From Prosopocoilus inquinatus (Eukaryota; Arthropoda; Insecta; Coleoptera; Lucanidae), in contig CM069872.1 of assembly GCA_036172665.1 (NCBI GenBank), forward strand, positions 39,604,101 through 39,668,100: a DNA stretch of 64,000 bases. Reading direction: 5' to 3'. The notes under the pieces are model-generated. The model searched no databases. It was not told the DNA's origin and saw nothing but the letters and a program-made list of their open reading frames with translations. How positions within the stretch are numbered: the first letter of the stretch is position 1; each line of letters starts with the position of its first letter. This document shows, piece after piece, positions 54,651-63,525 of the stretch. Made by a program: the position numbers and the translations under genes.

Positions 54651-55739
54651 TTCTAATAAAACTGAATTTGTTCGTTTGTTTCTTTTTTCAAATGTATGCT
54701 TAATAAACGTATTATTATTATTATTATGTAATAAAAAGAATTGAGTAACTGTAGGAAATTTCAAATTGCATAAACAAAAGAGTCAATGATATACAGGCTG
54801 TTTCAAATTCGACCCTCACCATGGGGATCTCGCTTATTCGAAGAGATATAAGGTAGGTTTAAATTTGGCAAAGTTGCTAAATTTGCTGAGTATTAATAAT
54901 CCGGAAAGAAAAAGTTTCTATGTTAACTCTTATTCGAAATAATTGTAAAAAAAGAAAAATTGTAATTTTCTTATTTTGCCTCTATCTTCCTTATTTAAAG
55001 AGATATCAAAAAAATAGAAGTACGTTGTTAAGGCACTTTTCAATTCTCTACACAGTGGTAAACACTATTTTTCTATAACAAGTTTCGTCAAATTGATACC
55101 ATCATCAAGTTCATTTTTTCTTATGGCGCCCATATTGAAATATAGTGGCCAAAGAATCTACTCATTATGCCGATTACGGTAATATAGTACATGTTATAAA
55201 AATTCTTTAAAACATGGCCAGATTAAAAATGTTTAACGTGAAATAAGAAATATTCTAATCAACAGAAGATAGTTGAGGGTTTAAATTAAAAATAATGTAT
55301 TCGTTAGACAGTAATTTACTAAATACTTTTTGTTTGCACAACAAAAACACAGAAACAGCAAGAATCGATACTTTTGAACCTATTTAGAGAACAAACGACA
55401 GCTTAATATTGATTATTGAAATGTATTGTTTCGACGAAGAAAGGAAATCAATTACTAGCAAAAATGACCGATGTGAGTGGATGTATTTTCAGGTTTACTT
55501 ATATAGAGTAATTTTTTAATTTTTTTATCAACCTTGCCACGGAATTTAAAGGGCATGTCTTAGCTTAGTGTTACGTAACCTCCAGATCTGTAATGAGTTA
55601 TTTTTGAATTAACAAATGATTATACTACCCAAATTTCATGAAAAGCTGTATTTAACTTCACACATAACAGTCATTTTTGTTCCTGTATTATTGTAATCGA
55701 TTCTCATTTTTCAAAATTACTTTTGATTGTAATATTATT

Positions 55740-55993
55740 GAATAGTTTAAACAGCGACACCCTACAAACGCTTTTTGACCTAACATTGCATTAGGAGTGA
55801 CAAGTTGAACCCAATTTGCTACATAATAAGTCATCTCATGCAAGGCGGCCGTCCATGCCTGCTGCCAAAGCACAGTTTAAAGTTATAAAAAATTGTTGCA
55901 AATCGTTTTTGATGAAGCCCCAAATTGAGCTGAAACAGCTTTACAGAGACTGCTCGATGAATTCACTCCAAAAAAAAGATTTGCAAAAAATTA
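55740..55993. mobile_element. Inverted hammerhead retroelement insertion, diverged
   Basis: A minus-strand part (55740 to about 55913) joins a plus-strand part (to 55993). TGTAATATTATT at 55728-55739 and TGTATTATTATT at 55994-56005 are the target duplication with one mismatch. The plus part starts inside the ribozyme (GAAGCCCCAAATTGAGCTGA), so CTGA of the box and the 5' stem I strand are missing. GAAACAGCT...CAGAGACTGCTCGA survives. No intact ribozyme. Confidence 0.82.
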
Positions 55994-56025
55994 TGTATTA
56001 TTATTATTCTAAGCTATTATTTATT

Positions 56026-56329
56026 AACAGATAAAATAGCGACATCTTACTATCGCTTTTTGACCTGACATTGCAGTAGGGTAGACAAATTGAAGCGGGA
56101 TTTGCTCCTAATAAGTTCCCCATGCAAGGCGGCCATGCTTGCTGTCAAGGATAATGAAAATTTTAGAAATTTAATTGGGCAAGTCGTTTTTGTTTGCAGC
56201 GGGAATGTCGAGCTACGTCTCTGCTGAAGAAGCCCCAAGCAGGGCTGAAACAGCTGTCCAGAGGCTGCTCGAGGTTCTCGCTGCAATCAAAAACGATTTG
56301 CACAAATTTTTTTTTTTTTTTTTTTTTTT
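56026..56329. mobile_element. Inverted hammerhead retroelement insertion, young
   Basis: A minus-strand part (56026 to about 56164) joins a plus-strand part holding a complete ribozyme. It ends in a T-run of about 24 bases (56306-56329) where other copies have TTTTTCT. CTATTATTTATT flanks it at 56014-56025 and 56330-56341. It landed 20 bp from the right duplication of the 55740-55993 copy. Confidence 0.9.
56217..56265 (+). ncRNA. Hammerhead ribozyme, intact
   Basis: Stem I GTCTCTG (56217-56223) pairs with CAGAGGC (56259-56265) with only one G-U pair, better than the 51-kb copies. CTGAAGA is at 56224-56230, stem II is AGCCC/GGGCT, GAAA is at 56247-56250, stem III is ACAGCTGT, and cleavage is after C at 56258. 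Relative to the 51.9-kb ribozyme, the stem I change TTTCTG to TCTCTG turns a G-U into a C-G pair. Confidence 0.9.
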
Positions 56330-56941
56330 CTATTATTTATTGTCCGGATATGTTCAGAAGTACCGTTCACTTACTATTTTTGTGTTTCTATTGCATACAA
56401 ACAATATTTAGTAAATTAGTGTCTAACGAACACACTGTTTTTTAATTTAAACCCTCAACTATCTTCTGTAAACCATAATTTTTCTTATTTCACATTAAAC
56501 ATTTTTATTCTGGCCTTGTTTTAAAGTATTTTTATAACTTGTGCTATGTTTCCGTAATCGGCATAATGAGTAGATTCTTTTGCCACCAAATTTCAATATG
56601 GGCGCCATAAGGAAAAATGAACTTGATGATGGTATCAACTTGACGAAACTTGTTATAGAAAAATAGTGTTTACCACCACGTAAAGAATTGAAAAGTGCCT
56701 TAACAACGTATTTCAATTTTTTTGATATCTCTTTACATAAAGAAGATAGAGGCAAAATAAGAAAATTACAATTTTTCTTTTTTTACAATTATTTCAAATA
56801 AAAGTTAAAATAGAAACTTTTTCTCTCCGGATTATTAATGCTCATCAAATTCAAAAACTTTGCCAAATCTAAACCTACCAACTATATGTTCAAATAAGCG
56901 AGATCCCCATGGTGAGGGTCGAATTTGAAACAGCCGGTATA

Positions 56942-57639
56942 CAGTACCACAATTTTAATGGAATATTAGAGCCATGATTATATGTATTAATGGTACACTA
57001 AGACACTGATTTAATAGCAACTAATAGTTACAGTGATTTATTTGAATGTCTTTCAATTTCTTGACCACACAAACCCCACGCCAATTCTTCTGAGAGACTG
57101 ACGACTTACTTTAATGCTATTTCAGTGTTGTGATGATGTGAATCTAATCTTCTTAAAGGGTTTCAAATTGGAAACGTTCGTAGAAGAAGCTTTTCGTTAG
57201 TTTTGCATCAAATTTACGGTTTACACTATCTACATACATTTGCACGTAAAAGTTTATTTAATACTAAATACCTTGTTACCTTTGCTTGCTTGTCTTTGTA
57301 AGTTCATTTCTATAATTATTATAAACAGTATCTCCTGTTACATAATATTGTTTGTGCGCTTGTTTATTCCATACTGTTGTTCCTCACTTTACCAAAATAT
57401 TATTTGATGTTGTTGTTAAACTTTTAAGAGGACTTTTGAAACAGCATTCTTCGTGTTGTGACAACGCACAGTAGTTTAATAAATTAATCCTACTCCTTAC
57501 TATTGTACAATTATTAATAAGAATTAATTATTAATAATTGTGAAATTATCATTTACAATTCAATTGTTAATATTTGAAAATGTATAAACGAAAATTCTCC
57601 AAGACGTATTTTCACAATCTCTTTGGAAATATCATTTTC
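56942..57639. other. No gene recognised
   Basis: AT-rich DNA to the right of the long-TIR element. No supported coding or repeat partner. Confidence 0.4.
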
Positions 57640-57900
57640 AGCCTTCATCCTTCAAGCGGCCGACAAATCCGCGTTAATTGAATTTTTTAATACCCCGGTG
57701 GCATCGACTGCTTAAATAAATCTCGTCCGATGAAAAATGAGATGGAAAAGAAGGCGAATGCAAATTCAGCCCCGCTAATTAAAAGAGCGCCGGTTTATGT
57801 TACCCTTGGAGGCCCGCTTTGACGACAATCTTGACGACGCCAATTACGCCCTTGTAATTTCCATCTCGTCTGTGGATCGTAACAAAGACAAAGGAGTTTA
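57640..57900. promoter_or_regulatory. GC-richer island, candidate regulatory DNA
   Basis: Short single-copy-looking block with GCTAATTAAAAG (57772) and balanced composition amid AT-rich flanks. No exon signals. Inference from composition only. Confidence 0.25.
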
Positions 57901-58025
57901 CATCAATTATTATATCCGCCAGAGATAGGAAATATATCCGATGATGTAATGGTGAATCTGAATTTTTGTTTCATTATATTTAACATATTATTGATTACAG
58001 TGAATCTATAAGTATTTATTGATAA

Positions 58026-58358
58026 TGTTACGAATTTGGGGTTCACAAATTATAGTCGTTAAATTTCAGAACACTTTAATTCAAAGCTGTCGCTTTACGT
58101 AATTTACAACACAGTTGTAATGAGCTTGTCTATCAAATAACACTTTTACAAAATGTACTTTCTATTTATTCGAGGTACGAATCCTTCGATCGCTAACTTC
58201 ATAACTAACTACTCTTGGCGGATCGTACGGCTTATATAGCAGAGCCCTCTGTTGCTCGCACTTACTAGAATGATCGAGTAGTCTTCGGTCATGTTCTGTG
58301 ACGCAAGGTGGCGTACTGATGCTAAAAATAGATCTGTTTGCGCATCACGGCTGTAACA
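58026..58358. mobile_element. Probable solo LTR, 333 bp
   Basis: Starts TGTTACGAATT and ends CGGCTGTAACA, a 6-bp inverted pair with TG...CA. It contains CTTATATAGCAG near 58229 as a possible promoter. Flanks GATAA on the left and ATATA on the right share only ATA, so the duplication is weak or mutated. No internal genes are present. Confidence 0.55.
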
Positions 58359-59246
58359 ATATATACAGCGTTCTCTCCAGAGTTTTTAAAATGTAGTTTC
58401 TTGTTTAATATTTAATGAATTAGTCCACGTTCCTTTCTTTATGTATGTTCTTAGTTCTTATTTTCAGTTTTTACCTCCCGAGTGTTTTGCTCCCGCTCTT
58501 CCTGTTCTAATTTCTTACTTTTGCAGTTTCAGGAAGTATTACACTTACATATCTTACTCGCCATTTTATCTTTTTAGTTGATCGAAGAAAAACCTGCATT
58601 TTGTTGTTTCTCTTCTGGTGTAGTGTAAAAATTCAGAATCTCAGTACACTTCATTTAATTAAGATACTTTATTAACTTAGAACTCGTACCGGAACATGGC
58701 TTGTATGCAGCTCCCGGAGAAGCCAATTCTACGAATTCTCAGGTCAGATTTAGCTACCCACGTCACCCTGGATCATAATACGTACGGCATGAGAATGAAG
58801 TTCATGCAGTTCCGAATATGATTTACAATTAGTCTGTTTAAATTTCCTCGCTGTAAGGTTCTCAAAATTCAAAATATATTCTGTTAATCAATTTTTCTAA
58901 TTTAAATTAAATAAAGTGTAACTAGGAAGCATTCCCGATCGGCGAGGGTAAGTTTCCCTGTTTAAAATTTAGGGGCTAACAAAGGTTTTTAGAAGTAAAC
59001 TGATATTTGTTGGTCTCTTCTTCTGTCTTTCATATTTTAGTTTCAATTTGATGGTAATTGTTAAAATTTAATTAATTAATTAAATTACGTTTCACGTTTT
59101 ATTTGTAATCTCTTTCCGTTTTATTTTAATATACTTTATATTAATTAAAGATTCAGATTTTTATTTGAACTATTATAAGGAAGGACTAATAAGTAAGCTG
59201 AGAAAGAGATAAGGAGTGGACTGATTTCGACAATTCGAAAAATGTG
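58359..59246. other. No gene recognised
   Basis: AT-rich DNA with no supported feature. Confidence 0.4.
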
Positions 59247-60543
59247 AGGACTGTATCGAAAATTATTGACGCACTAAAAATCAGTATTAATGTTTACAAG
59301 GGGATATAAAATTTTACTAGTATTTGAACTAACACTTTATTTTGAATATATTTAATAACGAATACAACAGAAATTGTAACATTTCAGATATTTTTGGCTA
59401 GTTTTCGAACTTCTTTTCTTATACTACACATTAGGGTTTGGACATCAGTTTCTGAAAAGGACTTGGAAACTTTTGACCAGTTTTCTTTGAACTGGTCGAG
59501 TGTGTTGGCTGCTTCAACATGTTTCCGGAGTCTTTCTTTCGTGATTGCCCAAAATCTTTCAATTGGCCGAACTTCCGGGCAGTTATGCGGGTTCATGTCT
59601 TTATGGACGAAACTGACCTTTTTATCTGCATACCACTTTTGTGCCAAACCACTGTAATGGCAGGTGGCCAAATCAGGCCAAAATAATACATCCCCTTCGC
59701 GTCTTCGAATTATTGGTAAAATTCGCTTTTCTAGACATTCTTTCACATACGAATCAGTTTTCATAGACTGGTCAAGGGTTTGCTTTTCATACTGTACTCG
59801 CATATTGCTTGCCATACAAGCACTTTCTTTCCGAACTTTACCACGAAGATTGACTTCTCCGCCTTTAGGATGTCACTCTCTTGCGCAACTGTGTAGTACT
59901 GTGGTCCTGGTAATGTTTTATAGTCTAGTTTAACGTATGTTTCGTCGTCCATGATTATGCACTGTCTATTATTTGTCAAAACAGTATCGTACAACTTTCT
60001 AGTCTTGTTTTTACCGATTCCGTTTGCTTTTTAGTTCTTTTAGGACATTTCTGTTTTCTGTAGGTCTTTAAATTATTCCTTACTTTTGCCCTTTGCACCA
60101 TTCCAATTGAGGTTCTAAGTTTTTTTTGCCACATCTCTGACAGACAGCTCTTTCTTCGATTGAAATGCCTTGCAATTTTTTTTATCCATGGTAGAGTTAG
60201 ATGGACCTGACTTTCGCCAGATCTTGGCAAGTCCTTGAAAGTAGCATGTTCACCGTATCGTTTTATAGTCGTTCGAACCGCTTTCTCGCTAATTCCTTTC
60301 AGCTTCGCTAATTTTCGGTAAGACAAACCTTTTATTAAGCACCAATTGTCCACAGTTGATTTTCTTTTTAATACTGACAAAATCGGCATGCTGTATATTT
60401 AATAATAATAACCAAAATTAAGCAAACAAAACTGTAACTTGACATCTATAAAAAAAATGTTACCTGTCACAACGAATGAAATTTTATTCAAAGCTGCCTT
60501 GATCGCGCGTCATTGTTGCGTCCATAATTTTCGATACAGTCCT
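59247..60543 (-). mobile_element. ITm-type DD37E transposon, about 1.3 kb
   Basis: Terminal inverted repeats begin AGGACTGTATCGAAAATTAT at the left and match the right end (rc) with one change in the first 25 bases. TA at 60544-60545 is the right target site; the left flank has TG where TA is expected, probably a mutation. It contains a broken transposase on the minus strand. Confidence 0.88.
59384..60389 (-). pseudogene. DD37E transposase, three frame segments
   Basis: From 60389 downward: N-terminal helix-turn-helix (SYRKLAKLKGISEKAVRTTI), then LPRSGESQVHLT and a second DNA-binding region. A shift near 59985 leads to CIIMDDETYVKLDY (first Asp near 59945), KVLVWQAIC. Another shift near 59762 leads to YVKECLEKRILPII, then LFWPDLATCHYS (second Asp 59674-59672) and RPIERFWAITK (Glu 59560-59558). 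There are 37 residues between the second Asp and the Glu, the spacing of the DD37E clade first recognised in mosquitoes. Two shifts inactivate it, though all three catalytic residues are kept. Confidence 0.88.
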
Positions 60544-61025
60544 TAAGTAGACATCATTCGAGCAATTTGTAGAAAATATTTTGGAAATCGATTTCCATCC
60601 GAAAACCAAGAGCTACTAACAAAGAAAATCAAGATCCAAAAGTCTCCAAGACTGTTTAAAGAATTGGAGATAAAAAGGGGTTGAAAAGAGGTTATTTAGC
60701 TCGTTGGTTTTTATGGTTATTATTGGAACAAGGGAAAAAGTTCTCGTCTTTTTTAACCTGTCACCCTTCTCCACCCCCGTCTGCACGTGTTCTCTTTTAT
60801 GCTTATATTTTACAAAGATACCTTTAATCATAATGAACATGTAAAATAGCGACATCTTACTATCGCTTTTTGACCTAACATTGCAGTAGGATAGACAAAT
60901 TGAAGCGGGATTTGCTCCTAATGAGTCCCCCATGCAAGGCGGCCATGCTTGCTGTGAAAGCATAATGAAAGTTTTTCAAAAAATTTTGTGGAAATCGTTT
61001 TTGATTGCAGTGAGAACCTCGAGCA

Positions 61026-61074
61026 GCCTCTGGACAGCTGTTTCAGCCCTGCTTGGTGCTTCTTCAGCAGAAAC
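61026..61074 (-). ncRNA. Hammerhead ribozyme, one stem II mismatch
   Basis: Box CTGAAGA (61067-61061), GAAA, ACAGCTGT and GUC are present with stem I GTTTCTG/CAGAGGC. Stem II reads AGCAC against GGGCT, giving one A-G mismatch. Predicted cleavage lies between 61033 and 61032. Activity is likely reduced rather than lost. Confidence 0.82.
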
Positions 61075-61549
61075 GTAGCTCGACAATCCCACTGCAGACC
61101 AAAAACGACTTGCCCAATTTATTCGCAATTGCGATGTAAGAATGATGAACATGTAAAATAGCGACATCTTACTATCGCTTTTTGACCTAACATTGCAGTA
61201 GGATAGACAAATTGAAGCGGGATTTGCTCCTAATGAGTCCCCCATGCAAGGCGGCCCAAGCAGGGCTGAAACAGCTGTCCAGAGGCTGCTCGAGGTTCTC
61301 ACTGCAATCAAAAACGATTTGCACAAAATTTTTCTAAAATCTTTCATTATGCTTTGACAGCAAGCATGGCCGCCTTGCATGGGGGACTCATTAGGAGCAA
61401 ATCTCGCTTCAATTTGTCTATCCTACTGCAATGTCAGGTCAAAAAGCGATAGTAAGATGTCGCTATTTTACATGTTCATCATTCTTACATCGCAATCGCG
61501 AATAAATTGGGCAAGTCGTTTTTGGTCTGCAGTGGAAATGTCGAGCTAC

Positions 61550-61598
61550 GTTTCTGCTGAAGAAGCCCCAAGCAGGGCTGAAACAGCTGTCCAGAGGC
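61550..61598 (+). ncRNA. Hammerhead ribozyme, intact
   Basis: CTGAAGA at 61557-61563, stem II AGCCC/GGGCT with loop CAAGCA, GAAA at 61580-61583, stem III ACAGCTGT, C17 at 61591, stem I GTTTCTG/CAGAGGC. Identical in the core to the 51.9-kb ribozymes, though the outer stem differs (GGTCTGCAGTGGAAATG instead of TGTTTGCAGCGGGAATG). Confidence 0.9.
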
Positions 61599-61668
61599 TG
61601 CTCGAGGTTCTCACTGCAATCAAAAACGATTTGCACAAAATTTTTCTAAAATTTTCTTTAATCATAAT

Positions 61669-62029
61669 ATATAAATTCATATAACTGATGAAATGTATTT
61701 GAAACCTGTTTTTTATAATTGTATTTAAAGTTTAAAGGTAAAATCAACAAACACATTTCCAATGAAGTAAATCGAAAAAGAAAATATAAAAAATAGATGC
61801 AGCTTTCAGCAATTTATGAGTTTTTCATACAGAACATCTCAATCAAGAGGATTTTGTTTGATTTCATTAAACTCTGTGCTCTAACAAGTTCTGAATTTGC
61901 AACTGACGTTATTCAGTACGACATCGAGGAAATTTTATACATCAACAACATGTCAGCAGGTTCCAATTTTCCCCCCGTCTCTAATCACATCACCGACCAC
62001 ATCTGTTTTCCACAACGAATAATTAATTA
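61669..62029. other. No gene recognised
   Basis: AT-rich DNA. The 77-codon frame at 61797-62030 has no recognised domain. Confidence 0.4.
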
Positions 62030-62286
62030 AATGGCGATGCAAACTAGACGAGACGTAGTGTGTGATTGATTGGAAATTTCATTCTCTTTAAACCTGCTGG
62101 ACGTGACACCTTATCAAGCCGAAACGTAAAGGCGAGTTGCAACAAACGCCGCGCCACCCGCCCGCCGCCCCCAGCTTCTTTTTTTGTTTAATAATTAAGC
62201 ATGGTCACGGACAAAGCCGGCGTCCGACGATGGAAACTAATTGGAAAAGTTTTAATTGTTCACTCTAAATATGCCAGTGTTCCCTC
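62030..62286. promoter_or_regulatory. GC-richer island, candidate regulatory DNA
   Basis: Contains a CGCCGCGCCACCCGCCCGCC run near 62148 and TAATTAA sites, without repeats or exon signals. Inference from composition. Confidence 0.25.
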
Positions 62287-62752
62287 TTTTTTTTATTAGG
62301 GGCGAAACAAACTCTCGAAAACGAGGAAAGAGTTGGACTGTGACTCTGTCACTAATAATGAGTGAGTGAGTGAGTGGTTCTGCGCGCAAATTACTACGTG
62401 AGATGGAAAAAAACATGTTCTCGACGTTTACTAATGAAGGATAAAATTAGAATGCAAAAAGAGTTTAAGTACTTTAAAATTCACCGCACAAAATAATTAT
62501 TGAAATTAATTTACAGTTGGCCAACTGAAGGTAAAATATTGTGTAAGGGACACTGATAAACCGAAATTGGAACGAATTGAATAACTAAGTTGCTGCGAAT
62601 GAAACAATGTTTATTTTTCAGTAAAATATGCCGGAATTCTTTTTTTATTGGGGGCGATACAAACTCTCGAAAACGAAGAAAGAGTTGGACGGTGACTGTA
62701 TCACTAACAATGAGTGGGTGAGAGGTTTTGCGTACAAATTGCTACGCGAGAT
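62287..62752. repeat. Local duplication, about 115-bp block at 352-bp spacing
   Basis: 62287-62405 and 62638-62752 share TTTTTTTATTRGGGGCGA, then CAAACTCTCGAAAACGARGA, AAGAGTTGGAC, GTCACTAATAATGAGTGAG-like and TACGNGAGATGG text. The 79-codon frame at 62628-62867 spans the second copy. The shared block has mixed indels, so coding constraint is not evident. Confidence 0.75.
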
Positions 62753-63322
62753 GGTAATGTTCGTGATTTCAAGTTATACAAACTTGAAGAAGACCGTGGA
62801 CTGTTACTGTGAAACCTCGATAACTGAACAGTTTGAAAGATATCCACCAAAGTACGTTAAACCTTGATACAATAAACAAGAAACTAATTCAATTAGAACT
62901 TACGACGAAATTCAAATTAAATTCCAAGCGTGTGGGTTATTGAAAATCAACATAATCTAATCTACATGGATTGTAATACTGCATTGCTCGCTTCACTTTC
63001 TTTTAATGTTTTCTTTTATGAGATTTAAATACGTTATAATAATAATAATTAACGAAAAACGGAGGCAAATTAGCGCTGAAGCAGACAATCAGCTGTCCCG
63101 AGCTGGTTTTCAGAAGGAGATGGGCGAGGTCAAAGGTCATGGGCGCCAGAAGAAGTGACACTGACTGATTTCCTGGACACTGCGGGAACGTCCTCCAAAG
63201 ATTGCAGTGTGCGCCAAAATTTCAACAAATTCCCAAACTCTTGCATCCAAAGTAATTGTTCGTCTCAACAAAACCACGGATCGTACTTAAAACGCATATT
63301 AAACACAAGTTAACAATGACAG
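62753..63322. other. No gene recognised
   Basis: AT-rich DNA; a GC-richer patch at 63110-63200 shows no gene. Confidence 0.4.
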
Positions 63323-63507
63323 TGTAGCGTTATTTACCAAACTTTTGGCTGAAATACTTAAATTCAAGATTCCAATTTATTGGTTTTATTTGACAGTCTC
63401 TTTTTGTACATAAAAACAACAAGTAATCACATAACGACATATGTACTCAAAGCCTACTAACAATGTATATACAACAGATATCTATTCCACTATATAATTC
63501 CATATCA
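63323..63507 (-). mobile_element. Possible 3' LTR of a gypsy-type element
   Basis: On the minus strand, immediately after the pol stop, a purine tract (GGCTGGGGAAGA) is followed by TGATATGGAATT. This is the usual order of polypurine tract and LTR start. About 185 bp on, after CAAATAAAACC and CCAATAAATT signals, a CTACA end is possible. The far boundary is a guess because no second LTR is in view. Confidence 0.45.
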
Positions 63508-63525
63508 TCTTCCCCAGCCAATTAG

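Larger units (their letters stand above)
50109..54735 (+). pseudogene. CR1/Jockey-like LINE with nested insertions
   Basis: An endonuclease begins MNSGLKIAHLNIRSML at 50109. It is interrupted by a solo LTR (50233-50762), then resumes with NIPSNVLEIRNFEFIRCDR and reaches GDFNID (about 51046) and SDHSLI (about 51247). A ribozyme insertion (51432-52313) follows. Reverse-transcriptase text then runs from FSPWLTDNLK (52380) through RPINLM, DIIPDKQSGFR, LLDYSKAFDLVKHEI (about 53175), [16 protein letters not shown] and [11 protein letters not shown] (YADD at 53404) to CPPYLYNKIRCRTDN (54099). The tail ends GCTTAATAAACGTATTATT near 54735. Many stops and shifts. The 20536-21150 fragment is from the same clade. 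Confidence 0.85.
54792..56939. mobile_element. Non-autonomous element with about 590-bp terminal inverted repeats
   Basis: The left arm (54792 to about 55382) is the reverse complement, with about 10-15% differences by eye, of the right arm (about 56348 to 56939). The ends are TACAGGCTGTTTCAAATTCG and its partner ending GAATTTGAAACAGCCGGTA, each beside TA. The interior is non-coding and has received two ribozyme insertions. TACAGG starts and TA flanks resemble mariner-type MITEs at 16407 and 19499, but these arms are far longer. Confidence 0.85.
60835..61655. mobile_element. Inverted-tandem hammerhead retroelement insertion
   Basis: Minus-strand sequence of about 1.35 units (60835 to about 61255) meets plus-strand sequence of about 1.3 units (to 61655). 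CTTTAATCATAAT flanks it at 60822-60834 and 61656-61668. The inner junction falls in the stem II loop, so the first plus ribozyme is only a 3' half. Cleavage-equivalent positions on the plus strand are 61279 and 61591, 312 nt apart. Frames such as 60976-61380 and 61379-61684 are repeat shadows. Confidence 0.92.

Noticed and set aside
28225..61668. Reading the inverted insertions as ordinary MITEs or foldback DNA transposons
   Set aside because: Their duplications are 12-13 bp, the two outer ends are different sequences and not mutual inverted repeats, inner junctions vary, and tandem 310-bp periodicity occurs. These fit retrotransposition of a ribozyme-processed RNA better.
60976..61684. 134- and 101-codon frames in the 61-kb region
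   Set aside because: Same reason: both run through ribozyme-repeat units in opposite orientations and share no conserved start or stop with the 51-kb copies.
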